DNA from: an uncultured Candidatus Altimarinota bacterium
GTDB taxonomy: Bacteria > Patescibacteriota > Gracilibacteria > BD1-5 > UBA6164
Assembly (NCBI GenBank): GCA_937864995.1
Contig: CALMDL010000083.1
Span: 1 to 11,316, forward strand
Direction: 5' to 3'
Length of the DNA stretch: 11,316 nt
Under the pieces are notes generated by a model. That model had not been told where the DNA came from. It saw only the letters and a list, made by a program, of their open reading frames with translations, and ran no database searches. The position numbers and the translations under genes are program-made. Shown here one piece after another: positions 1 through 7,980 of the stretch (positions are counted from its first letter, which is position 1; every line of letters starts with the position of its first letter).

Positions 1-1
1 T

Positions 2-298
2 CATGAATTAGGAAATCATTCAAATACTCATGCTAATACCACAAGCTTATCTGATGAATCAATAATAGAAGAAATAGAAGTAACAACAAGTAAAATTTAT
101 GATATCACAGGAGAAAAAACAACACTATATAGACCTCCTTTTGGAGACATAGATTCTAGATCAATGGATATTTGTAAATCATTAGGATACCAAGTAGTAA
201 AATGGGATATTGACTCATTAGACTGGAAAGAGATTGGACCTAATCATATCATAGATAGGGTTATTAGAAATAGTGAACCAGGTTCTATAATTTTATTC
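2..298 (+). other. Polysaccharide deacetylase (NodB-like) fragment upstream of Map
   Basis: These 99 codons match the second half of a carbohydrate esterase 4 / NodB domain, which removes acetyl groups from peptidoglycan, chitin or similar polymers. Visible motifs are the zinc-binding H-S-N-T-H within H-E-L-G-N-H-S-N-T-H, the R-P-P-F-G loop, and W-D-I-D-S-L-D-W. The next block, P-G-S-I-I-L-F, normally leads to a His (L-F-H-N or L-M-H-D). Here Asn follows, and Map-like sequence begins. The catalytic Asp-Asp motif of the first half is off the window. The W-D-I-D-S-L-D-W and P-G-S-I-I-L-F wording is reminiscent of Firmicutes sporulation-type deacetylases; this is recall, not a search. All six glycines are GGA or GGT and none is TGA, unlike every gene to the right. 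The piece therefore looks foreign to this genome. Confidence 0.75.
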
Positions 299-1006
299 AA
301 TGCAAATGTACATAAAAAAGTATTTGACGCTATAAGAGAAACTGTAAAAGAATGAACTACTGCAGTAGAAATAAATGAATTATGTGCAAAAATTGCAAAA
401 GAACATTGAGTTTTATGTTGATTTAAATGAGTATATGACTTTCCAGATAATATATGTATAAGTGTAAATGATGTGGTTGTTCATGGTAGAGCAAGAAAAT
501 GAATAGTATTTAAAAATTGAGATTTAGTAACTTTTGATTTTTGAATCAAAGATAAAAAATACGGAATAAATACTGATGCAGCTTTTTCAGTAATAATATG
601 ATGAGATGATAAAAATCCTATTTGAGCAAAACTTATAGAAGCAAATAAAAAAGCTCTTTATGCTTGAATAAATGCAGCAAAAGTATGAAATACAGTTTGA
701 GATATAGGTTATGCTATACAAAAAGAAATTGAAAATGCATGATTTAAAGTTGTAAAAGATTTAACAGGTCATGCTATTTGAAAATCTCTTCATGAAAAAC
801 CATATATATATAATTTTGGTACACCTTGAACTTGACCAAAATTAAAATTAGGTATGACCCTTGCTATTGAGCCTATTTTATGACAAACAAGTTGAGAAAT
901 AGATGATGATTGAGATTGGGAAATTTTTATAAAAGATGGTAGTTTATGATGCCAATATGAACATACTATTTTAATAACAGAAGGTGAAGCTGAAATAATA
1001 ATATAA
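2..1006 (+). CDS. map: Methionine aminopeptidase (type I) joined in frame to a polysaccharide deacetylase fragment; 5' partial
   Basis: From about base 299 onward the frame encodes a type I methionine aminopeptidase, the cytosolic two-metal enzyme that removes the initiator Met from new proteins. All metal and catalytic residues are present: His at 482 (V-V-V-H-G), Asp at 536 (T-F-D-F-G), Asp at 575 (N-T-D-A-A), His at 770 (T-G-H-A-I-G), Glu at 869 (A-I-E-P-I) and Glu at 959 (Q-Y-E-H-T). About 20 TGA codons must be read as Gly. The usual first 15-20 Map residues are missing. In their place the frame continues leftward without a stop into about 99 codons of a deacetylase whose own start lies off the window. 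The gene ends with TAA directly before a terminator hairpin. The Map assignment is firm. Whether the joined frame is one real protein is doubtful: it may be a true fusion, a recombination or an assembly join. Confidence 0.88.
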
Positions 1007-1036
1007 AAAGAACTAATTACTTAGTTCTTTTTTTGT
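1007..1036. terminator. Bidirectional intrinsic terminator between map and the small minus-strand gene
   Basis: A perfect 10-bp stem (1007-1016 with 1021-1030) closes a 4-base loop. A T-run follows on the plus strand, and a T-rich stretch follows on the minus strand. The map stop codon abuts the left arm, and the stop of the minus-strand gene at 1021-1023 lies inside the right arm, so one hairpin serves both genes. Confidence 0.85.
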
Positions 1037-1200
1037 TTTTCTTTTTTTAAAAGTTCTTCAACTTCAGCTAGAGTATGTCATAATCTCCATTCCACTTTTT
1101 TAGGTCTTCAAGTAGCATTATTTAAATTTTCATTTTTTTTTGGTTCTTCTCTTGGAAATCACCCCCATCATCAAGTCCATCAACCAGGTTTATCAGTCAT
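1021..1200 (-). CDS. Small Gly/Trp-rich hypothetical protein, 59 aa
   Basis: I do not recognise this family. With TGA as Gly the frame gives 59 residues from ATG (high end at 1200) to TAA. The N-terminus is a low-complexity P-G-G-W-T-G-G-W-G-G-F-P stretch with seven Gly and two Trp among the first 15 residues. A charged segment follows, and the end looks helical and Lys/Glu-rich (T-L-A-E-V-E-E-L-L-K-K-E). There is no signal peptide or membrane segment. Six of its eight Gly codons are TGA, so it vanishes under the standard code. A TATAAT box lies only 10 bases before the ATG, and the stop sits in the shared terminator arm; both support a real gene. The Gly-rich head loosely resembles the HflK N-terminus, but nothing else does, so I propose no function. 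Confidence 0.6.
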
Positions 1201-1327
1201 AACAAATAAATTATATAAATAATATTTGAGAAATATAACAATTTTTTTCAAATATCAAAATAATATTTGAAAAAAGTTTTAAATAAATATAATAGATAAC
1301 ATAATATTTATTATTCTAAATGTAAAA
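1201..1327. promoter_or_regulatory. Divergent intergenic region with two promoters and three copies of ATATTTGA
   Basis: On the minus strand a TATAAT box lies at 1210-1215, so transcription would start within a few bases of the ATG at 1200. On the plus strand TATAAT lies at 1288-1293 with a TTGAAA at 1267-1272 (15-base spacer), which would give a leader of about 28 bases before the recombinase ATG at 1328. Between the promoters the 8-mer ATATTTGA occurs at 1222-1229 and 1263-1270, and inverted at 1248-1255. The last plus-strand copy overlaps the proposed -35. It may be an operator, but the sequence is simple and AT-rich. Confidence 0.5.
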
Positions 1328-2248
1328 ATGTTATTTAAAGAAGCTCATTCAAAATTTTTAAATTATCTAGAAGTAATCAAAAATAAATCTCCTAAAACAG
1401 TAGAACAATATGATAGGCATCTAAAAAAATTTAATAATTATATAGAAGAAAAATATAAAAATATAGATATTTTTGAAGTTGAAAATATAAATTTAGATAT
1501 AGCTGAGTGATTCAGAAGCTATCTTTATGAAAAAAGAAGAAATGTATCTATAAAAACAGCTAATGCTTATATGATAACTATTAGAAGTTTTTTAAAATAT
1601 TTAGAAAAAAAATGATTTAAAAGTCTAAGTGCTACAGCAATTGACTTAATAAAAGCAGAAGATAGGCATGTAGAATTTTTAAATCAAGAAGAACTAGATA
1701 GACTTTTTTCTGCTCCAAATAAAGATAGTATTATATGAGCTAGGGATTTAGCAATAATGGAATGTATTTATTCAACTGGGCTCAGAATTTCAGAATTAAC
1801 AGCTTTAAATAGAAGTGATATAAATTTAAAAAGAAGAGAATTTGCTGTTAGATGAAAATGAAGAAAAGTCAGAGTTGTATATTTAACAAAATGATCAGCT
1901 AATTTAATAGAAAAATATTTAGAAAAAAGAACTGATATTTTTTCTCCTCTTTTTATAAGACATAATACAAAAAAAGATGATATAATATCATTAAATGATG
2001 AAAAAGTTAGCCTCACAAGATTTTTTATAACAAATATGGTTAAAAAATATGCACTAAAAGCTTATATTTTAAAAGATATTTCAGCTCATACACTTAGACA
2101 TAGCTTCGCTACTACCCTACTTAGTAATTGAGCAGATTTGAGATCAATTCAAGAAATGCTTTGACATGCTAGCATTACAACTACTCAAGTTTATACTCAT
2201 GTTACAAACAAAAAATTAAAAGATGTACATTCAAAATTTTTTAAATAA
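1328..2248 (+). CDS. xer: Xer-type tyrosine recombinase/integrase
   Basis: This 306-aa protein has the size and two-domain build of XerC/XerD, the cytoplasmic recombinases that resolve chromosome dimers at dif. An N-terminal SAM-like DNA-binding domain covers about residues 1-95, including the typical N-K-S-P-K-T-V-E-Q-Y start. The catalytic domain carries the full set: Arg153 (G-L-R-I-S-E-L), Lys177 in the beta-hairpin (G-K-G-R-K), His254 and Arg257 (H-T-L-R-H-S-F-A), His280 (L-G-H-A-S) and the nucleophile Tyr289 (V-Y-T-H-V). Eight glycines are TGA and one is GGG. The ATG at 1328 is the first usable start, because an ATG eight bases upstream runs straight into TAA. There is no Shine-Dalgarno. 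No phage or IS genes flank it, which favours a housekeeping Xer over a mobile-element integrase. I cannot tell XerC from XerD. Confidence 0.93.
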
Positions 2249-2249
2249 T

Positions 2250-2280
2250 AAAAACTGACCTTAGGTCAGTTTTTATTATT
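2250..2280. terminator. Bidirectional terminator between the recombinase and the HAD gene
   Basis: A perfect 11-bp stem (2250-2260 with 2264-2274) closes a TTA loop, and a T-rich tail follows on the plus strand. The recombinase stop lies 2 bases to its left, and the stop of the convergent HAD gene lies 9 bases to its right. Confidence 0.88.
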
Positions 2281-2282
2281 TT

Positions 2283-3212
2283 TTAAATGAAATTTATATT
2301 ATTTCTATCTATTTCAAAAATTAAATCTTTTCTCTCTATTATCAAATGATAATTTATATTTTCAGTTCTAAAATTTGTAAAATTATTTATAACCTTTCTT
2401 TCAGGATTTACAAAATAAAAATCATTTCATTTTTCAAGAGCATAGCTTATACCAAAATCACTAGCAGTATCTCACATACCTCAAATTGTTTTATCTATAA
2501 CTTTTTTTTCTATAAGTAGATTTATAAAATCTTTTTTATGATCTCTTCACCAAAGAGGAGTGTAATCAGTTGATTCTAAAAATACATTACTTCAAAATCA
2601 AAAAACATTATTAGCATAAGAATCTCATATATTTTTTGCTATATAATCTTTTAATAAATCAAGATAAATATCAAAAACAAAATTTGGAGCACCAGAAACA
2701 AATAAAAAATTACCTCCTGATAATAAAACTTCTTTTATTTTTGAAAATGAAAATCTATAAGGATTTATCTTTTCTTTGATTTTAAAGCTATATTTCATAA
2801 AATTTAGATATCATTGCCAATCAACTAAATTTTTATGTTTCAATAGTAAATAAATACCAGCATTTAAATATTCAAAAAACTCTATCTCTTTATTATATGC
2901 TTTTTTTTCTAAAGCATTAAAAAATTCTAAATCTTTTAAAAACTCATAATAATTATCTATATCTAAATCCAGATAATTATGTTTTTTTACAAATTTAACA
3001 AATATAGTAAAGGCTTCTTTTTGTAAAACTCATCTAAAAAATGTACCATCAAGATCAGAAATAAAATAATTTCATCTATGCATAGAATTTATTTTATTTT
3101 TATAATAATCTTGATTATAATAATCCGATCTAAAACAAATTCATAGATGTTCTAATATATCTTTTTTATTTGTTTCATCTTTTAAAACTTCCAAAACTTT
3201 TTCTAGCCTCAT
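2283..3212 (-). CDS. HAD-superfamily hydrolase (phosphatase-like), 309 aa
   Basis: All HAD landmarks are present in order. Motif I is S-D-L-D-G-T (nucleophile Asp53, acid/base Asp55), motif II is F-V-S-G-A-P, a Lys follows in the H-K-K-D-F-I segment, and motif III is G-D-T-A-S-D (Asp248, Asp252). A V-N-P-E segment follows, as in the HAD-IB/SerB-like subgroup. Such enzymes hydrolyse phosphate monoesters using Mg2+. A helical cap of about 100 residues lies between motifs I and II. About 48 residues precede motif I, longer than usual for SerB-type enzymes. No signal peptide is seen, so it is probably cytoplasmic. Eleven glycines are TGA and seven are GGN. The substrate cannot be read from the sequence. 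The gene is convergent with the recombinase and divergent from pth, hence probably transcribed alone. Confidence 0.85.
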
Positions 3213-3322
3213 AGATATTTTTTAATGTTAACAAATGTATTATAGATAATAAATTAAAGTTTTAAAGTTTATTTTTATTTTTTTTTATATATAATTTCAA
3301 AAATATTAATTAATTATTCAAA
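3213..3322. promoter_or_regulatory. Divergent promoter region between the HAD gene and pth
   Basis: A minus-strand TATAAT box lies at 3239-3244 (leader of about 20 bases to the ATG with high end at 3212). A plus-strand TATAAT box lies at 3290-3295 (leader of about 21 bases to the pth ATG). The matching -35 boxes are not clear in this A/T-rich stretch. No Shine-Dalgarno precedes either gene. Confidence 0.5.
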
Positions 3323-3847
3323 ATGAAAATTATAGTTTGACTTTGAAATCCATGAAAAGAATATGAAAAAACAAAACACAATGTATGATTTATGTTTTTA
3401 GATTATTTTCAAAAAATAAATAAATTTGAAAATTTCACTTTTGAATCAAAATTTAAAGCAGAAATAAGCTCTGGAATATACTCTTGAGAAAAAACTCTAC
3501 TTATAAAACCTCAAACTTATATGAATTTAAGTTGAGATAGTATAATTTCAATAATGAATTTTTATAAGATTGATAAAAATGATTTTATAGTTATTTATGA
3601 TGATTTAAGTATGGATTTTTCTAAATTGAGATTTAGGGATAAATGAAGTGCATGATGACATAATTGAATAAAAAGTATTATAAAAAACCTTTGAGAAGAT
3701 TTTAAAAGAATAAAAATTGGTATAGGTTATGATTCTAGATTTGAAGTAAGTGATTGGGTATTATCAAAATTTAATGAAGAAGAACTAATTGATTTAGAAA
3801 ATGATGTTTTTAAAGAAACAAATAATATATTGATAAAAAATTTTTAA
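3323..3847 (+). CDS. pth: Peptidyl-tRNA hydrolase
   Basis: Pth cleaves peptidyl-tRNA that drops off ribosomes and so recycles tRNA in the cytosol. The 174-aa protein is slightly shorter than the E. coli enzyme and has the whole active site: Asn9 (G-L-G-N-P-G), catalytic His19 (K-H-N-V-G), Asn68 (T-Y-M-N-L-S-G), Asp93 (I-Y-D-D-L) and Asn114 (G-G-H-N-G). Eleven of its 14 glycines are TGA, including invariant ones in G-N-P-G and G-G-H-N-G. This makes it the clearest proof of UGA as glycine in the window. The ATG at 3323 gives the standard M-K-I-I-V-G-L-G start. MurC starts one base after its TAA, so the two genes form an operon. No Shine-Dalgarno precedes the start. Confidence 0.97.
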
Positions 3848-3848
3848 T

Positions 3849-5180
3849 ATGAAAAAAATATATGTAATCTGAATTTGATGAATATGAATATCAGCTATAG
3901 CAAGATATTATAAACAAAATTGATTTGAGGTTTTTTGAAGTGATATGACAGATAGTGAACTTATTTCAAATCTTAAAAACGAATGAATTGATATAGTTAT
4001 ATGAGAAAGATCTGAATTTATAGATAATAGTTTTGAAAAAGTTATATATACTGAAGCAATACCTAACTCTCAAAAAGAATTAATAAAATCAAAAAGTCTA
4101 AATATAGAAACTCTAACTTATCCCGAAGCTTTAGCACAAATAGCAAATGATAAGATACTTATAACTGTTTCATGAACACATTGAAAATCAACAACTACTT
4201 CTATTTGATCTATCATATTAAAAAATAGTTCACTAAATTTTACTAGTGTTGTATGAACTTTATTAAAAGAATTTGATTGAAAAAATTTCTACCATATAGA
4301 TGATAAAGAAAAAAAAGAAAATTATTTTATAATAGAAGCATGTGAATATAAAAGAAGTTTTTTAAAATATAAACCTGATATTGCTATAATTACAAATGTC
4401 GAAGTTGATCATCTTGATTATTATAAAGATGAGAAAGATTATATTTTAGCATATAGACAATTAATAGACAACGTAAAAAAATGATGATATATCATACTAG
4501 ATTGACAAGAAAAAAATAGTAGACAATTAATATGAATTAGACAAGATGTAAATTTTATAGAAATAAATAAAGAATGATTTAAATATAATTGACAATATCA
4601 TTTATTCCCTGATTTGTCATTAAAAATACCATGACAACATATTGTCTATGATGCAAGATTGACATATGTATTGTGACAAATATTAAATATAGACACACAA
4701 AGTATAGTAGACAGCATAGAGACATATTCTTGAGCATGGAGAAGAATGGAAATAATATGACAAACATTAAATAATAATTTAGTAATGAGCGATTATTGAC
4801 ATCATCCCACTGAAATAAAATTGACACTATGAGCAATTAGAGAAAAATATAAAGATAAAAAAATACTTACTATTTTTCAACCTCACCAATATAATAGAAC
4901 TATAGAATTATTAAATGATTTTAAAGATGTATTTTTAGATAGTGATGAATTAATAATTCCAAACATATATGAATCTAGAGATTCAATGGAAGATAAGAAA
5001 AAAATTAATACAGATATATTACTAGATAATATAAATCATAAAAATAAAAAAAATTGAAATTGACTTGATAATACTTTAAAGCTAATAAATGAATTTGATA
5101 TTAATAATAAAGATAGCTTAATTATACTTATGTGAGCTTGAGATGTTGATAATCTAAGATATAAAATAAAAACCACTTAA
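3849..5180 (+). CDS. murC: UDP-N-acetylmuramate--L-alanine ligase
   Basis: MurC joins L-alanine to UDP-MurNAc with ATP, the first peptide step of peptidoglycan precursor synthesis in the cytosol. The 443 residues hold the three Mur-ligase domains: an N-terminal Rossmann fold (V-I-G-I-G-G-I-G-I-S-A), the ATP-binding domain with P-loop G-T-H-G-K-S-T-T-T (Lys113) and N-V-E-V-D-H-L-D, and a C-terminal domain with S-G-A-W-R-R-M-E, D-Y-G-H-H-P-T-E and G-A-G-D-V-D. The Ser after the P-loop Lys replaces the more usual Thr. The segment [10 protein letters not shown] stands where many MurC proteins have E-A-D-E-Y-D or D-E-S-D-G-S-F. All 29 glycines are TGA and none is GGN. The gene begins one base after pth and is followed by a hairpin shared with secD. 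No other mur gene is in the window. Confidence 0.95.
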
Positions 5181-5199
5181 AAGTGGTTTTTATTTTTTG
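5168..5199. terminator. Bidirectional terminator shared by murC and secD
   Basis: A perfect 10-bp stem (5168-5177 with 5182-5191) closes a 4-base loop, with A-rich sequence on the left and T-rich sequence on the right. The murC stop (5178-5180) forms part of the loop, and the secD stop (5190-5192) overlaps the right arm, so the two coding regions are only 9 bases apart. Confidence 0.88.
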
Positions 5200-6800
5200 T
5201 TATATCATATAAATTTATTTGGACTTTTAATTAAAAATGAATTTAATAATAAAAATATTTTTGATATATAAATAGCTGTAAAAAGTGATACAATTATTCA
5301 AATTCAAAGCATTAATCAAAATCATTTAATCATATTTGTTCAGAAAACAAATAATATAACCGAAACTATCAATCCCGTAAAATTAGAATCCCATATAGCT
5401 GACCAAGATTTATTAAATCATATATCAGTTGAATCAAGCATAGAATTTCATTTTTCTAATTCTTCTTTTATTCTTTCAAATATAAGTATATTCGAATCTA
5501 TAGCTATTCATATTGAAAGAATTAATCATGCAATAGAAGCAAGAGTAAGTACTATTCAAAACATTTTAACTATAGATAAAACCAATATAGTATATATTAA
5601 TAAAGATACAGTAGCCATTATTCATGAAACTCTGTAAGCATAAACTAAAAATAAAAATATTAAGAAAAATCATGCAAATCAAGCAACCACTAATTTTTCA
5701 AGAGAACTAGCTCATATTTTTGAATCTATAGTTTTTTCACTTGTTAAATATATAGGTGCTGGTACTACTCAAGTGTTTATATCCATAGACAATTTTTTTG
5801 CTTCTTCTGGAGTATAATCTCAAGTTATAACAGCTTTTCATCAATATATTGCCTCATTAATTACTGGCGCAGTTAACATTTCTCATCATACAAATATAGC
5901 CATTTGTTGACCTACTAATCTTTTTGATAATTCGGCAAATATATCTGCTCATTCACTATTAAATACTAATTCAATCATTGGTTGAAATGCATCATTATAT
6001 TGAACAGATGATTTAGAAAAATATTTATCATCTAAAACTCTTCATTTTGAATCTATAGCTGGAGTCCATTCAGAAGGATTTTTTGATATAAAAATATATT
6101 TTATAGTATCTCAAGTAATTATATTATCTATCAATAAATATCAAGTATCTCCAGATAATAATTCAACTTCATTTAATTCTCTTATTTTTATATCATTAAC
6201 ATTTTTTAATAAGTCATCAAGTTTAGAAATTTCTCAACTAGTAATATTTTCAAAAGATAATGCAACTTTAGAAGAAACAACAGAAAATTTTTCTCATTGT
6301 TTTATTTCAGATAATGCATCAGTTGCAATTTTTGTTCTTTTATCAAAATCTTCTTGAGTAAATGCTGATTTTCTTTCTTTAAATTGTATTTTTACAACTT
6401 TTCAAATTGCTTCTTTAGCTTTAGCAATATTTGCAGAATTTTCTATACTATCATTTCATTTTAATGGAATTTGAACAATTATATGATTTTCTCATGCATA
6501 AGATGCATCATTTATTTCAGAATCATTAATTTTTAATGCTTCAACTCTTTTATCTATAATAGATTTTAATCACTCTATAACCTCTTTTTCTCTAGTTGAA
6601 TTAAATCATTCTTCTTTTTTAAGCTCAGTTAAATCAATTTTATAATCAAGTTCTATTCATCATTGTAAATCCAAACCTAATCTATAACTTCATCATGAAA
6701 AAGGTACTTTCATACCAAAAGAATTCCGAGGAAATATATATGAAAATAAAAATATTCAAAAAATAAAAATTAAAAATATTCTAAAAACAAGATGTCTCAT
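5190..6800 (-). CDS. secD: Protein translocase subunit SecD
   Basis: SecD is an inner-membrane RND-type protein that works with SecF at SecYEG and uses the proton gradient to help pull exported proteins across. The 536-aa product has an N-terminal membrane segment (about residues 4-23) and the L-G-L-D-L-Q-G-G motif (Asp44). A large extracytoplasmic region ends in the typical V-I-N-E-A-I-Y-G-G-K and I-T-G-D-Y-T-P-E-E-A-K-K-L motifs. Several hydrophobic segments follow from about residue 372, with G-I-A-I-D-S-N-I-L-I-F-E-R in one of them. Length and motif order match SecD alone; no SecF domain is fused and no secF gene follows. Most glycines are TGA, including one of the invariant pairs in L-Q-G-G. 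The start at 6800 places the membrane segment at the N-terminus. Confidence 0.94.
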
Positions 6801-6910
6801 AAAAAATAAGCTATACAATAAAAAAATTTTATTAATTATATATTTTTTACACAAAAGTAAAAAAATAATCTTAAAAGATTTTTCTTTTAGTTTGACATTT
6901 CTTATTTTTA
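6801..6910 (-). promoter_or_regulatory. Gap between rlmN and secD with a probable secD promoter
   Basis: A minus-strand TATAAT lies at 6835-6840. A TTTACT lies 15 bases upstream of it (6856-6861), a weak -35. Transcription would start near 6828, giving a leader of about 28 bases with no Shine-Dalgarno before the secD ATG. A TTGACA at 6892-6897 points the other way and has no -10 partner. Confidence 0.45.
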
Positions 6911-6960
6911 TAGCAAATAAAAAAGAAACTAATCTTTATCAGTTTCTTTTTTATTTGCTA
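6911..6960 (-). terminator. Long hairpin terminator at the end of rlmN
   Basis: A perfect 20-bp stem (6911-6930 with 6941-6960) closes a 10-base loop. Its T-run lies within the descending arm and only AT-rich sequence follows. The stop codon of the frameshift-restored rlmN (6929-6931) falls at the stem-loop boundary, as with other stops in this window. Being a perfect palindrome, it could act in either direction, but rlmN is the gene that needs it. Confidence 0.8.
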
Positions 6961-7000
6961 ATTGTCAACAAGCAGCATCTATATCATCTCACATTGTAGC
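6929..7000 (-). other. Out-of-frame C-terminal end of RlmN
   Basis: Read one frame away from the main rlmN frame, these bases encode A-T-M-G-D-D-I-D-A-A-C-G-Q-L-A and a short Lys-rich tail ending in TAG. G-D-D-I-D-A-A-C-G-Q-L is the hallmark end of RlmN and carries the cysteine equivalent to E. coli Cys355, which is needed for methyl transfer. Its intact conservation next to a stopped main frame shows a one-base shift at about 7002/7003. Confidence 0.85.
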
Positions 7001-7980
7001 TCTATTGTAGACACAACTCAATAATGTTGTAGTATTGTTTGAAATTTTTCTATTATAAATCTAGGTGTTGGTAAATATGTACCTCAAGTACCCTCTCAAG
7101 CATTGTATGGTATGAAATTTACATGAGCCAATTTTCATTCTAATAGTTTTCATAATTCATGAGCTAATTTTATATTATCATTAACTCAATTTATCATTAT
7201 ATATTCGTAAAAAATTCTTTTATTTGTTTTAGCAGTATATTCATCTAAACTAGCCATTAAATCTTTTAAAGGATATGTATGATCAACTGGCATTATTTGT
7301 TTTCTTATTTCATCATTTGGAGCATGTAAACTTATAGCTAAACTAGTTTGAGGAAAATCAGTAGTAAATTTTTTTATACCTGGAACTATTCAACAAGTTG
7401 AAACTGTAACTCTTCTATTTGCTAAATCAAATTTCTTTTGATTATTTGCTATATTTATAGTTTCCTTAACAACATCATAATTAAGCATTGGCTCTCACAT
7501 ACCCATATAAACTATATTTCTAAGTTTATCACCTTCATCATTTAATAATTTAGCAGCATAATATATTTGCTCTATTATTTCATAATTTTTTAGATTTTTA
7601 AGTAACCCTAATTTTCAAGTAGCACAAAAACTACAAGCCATTGGACATCAAGCCTGGCAAGAAACACATAAAGTAACTCTTCAAGTTAAATGCCTCATAA
7701 TAACAGACTCTATAAATTCTCAAGTTTCTGTTTTGAAAAGTATTTTAGTTGTTTGACCATTTGAACTTGTTTTTTGATGATCAACAGAGAGTGAATCGAA
7801 AAAACAATTTTCTTTTAATAAATCTCTGATTTTTTTTGAAAGTGTATTCATTTCATCAAAATCAGTAATGAAATTTTTATATATAGCATTTTCAATTTGA
7901 CTATATCTAAAAGCTTTTTCTCAAGCACTTTCAAGTAATTCTTTTACTTTTTTTTCATCATGTATAGAAAATTTTTGCAT
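6979..7980 (-). CDS. rlmN: Dual-specificity 23S rRNA/tRNA methyltransferase RlmN, frameshifted near its C-terminus
   Basis: RlmN is a radical-SAM enzyme that methylates carbon 2 of adenine in 23S rRNA (A2503) and in some tRNAs. The protein shows the iron-sulfur motif C-P-M-A-C-S-F-C (Cys112, Cys116, Cys119), Cys105 in T-L-C-V-S (the E. coli Cys118 position), the M-G-M-G-E-P-M-L-N-Y motif, V-S-T-C-G-I-V-P and S-L-H-A-P-N. After codon 326 (ATA, ending at 7003) the frame runs seven codons into TAG at 6979-6981. The conserved G-D-D-I-D-A-A-C-G-Q-L end is one frame away and would finish at 6929. Restoring one base, or re-reading one base (-1), gives T-I-R-A-T-M-G-D-D, the expected sequence. As written, the 333-aa product lacks the essential last cysteine. 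The most likely causes are a base error or an inactivating mutation. Confidence 0.92.

Noticed and set aside
164..355. A separate 63-aa protein ending at the TGA at 353
   Set aside because: The TGA is read as glycine here and the frame continues into Map. The upstream codons also keep clear deacetylase motifs, so Met at 164 is internal.
1768..2016. An 82-codon open frame on the minus strand inside the recombinase gene
   Set aside because: It lies wholly opposite the recombinase catalytic domain, which has all its active residues. The minus frame shows no recognisable motif, promoter or own terminator, so it is a shadow.
1328..2248. The recombinase as part of a mobile element or integron-like system
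   Set aside because: No flanking repeats, attachment sites, transposase or phage genes are visible. Size and motifs fit a housekeeping Xer protein.
4579..4836. An 85-codon hydrophobic-looking open frame on the minus strand inside murC
   Set aside because: It is the reverse complement of conserved murC sequence. Apparent membrane character is common when AT-rich genes are read on the other strand.
6892..6897. A plus-strand TTGACA as a -35 box
   Set aside because: No -10 sequence lies at the right distance, and no plus-strand gene follows; it would run against rlmN and into the hairpin.
6911..6960. The 20-bp perfect inverted repeat as a transposon end or a CRISPR repeat
   Set aside because: It occurs once, has a short loop, contains the rlmN end and a T-run, and behaves like the other terminators in the window.
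7000..7008. Programmed -1 frameshifting in rlmN
   Set aside because: The -1 shift would restore the protein exactly, but I see no X-XXY-YYZ slippery site or following pseudoknot, and RlmN is not known to use one. I keep it only as an alternative to a base error.
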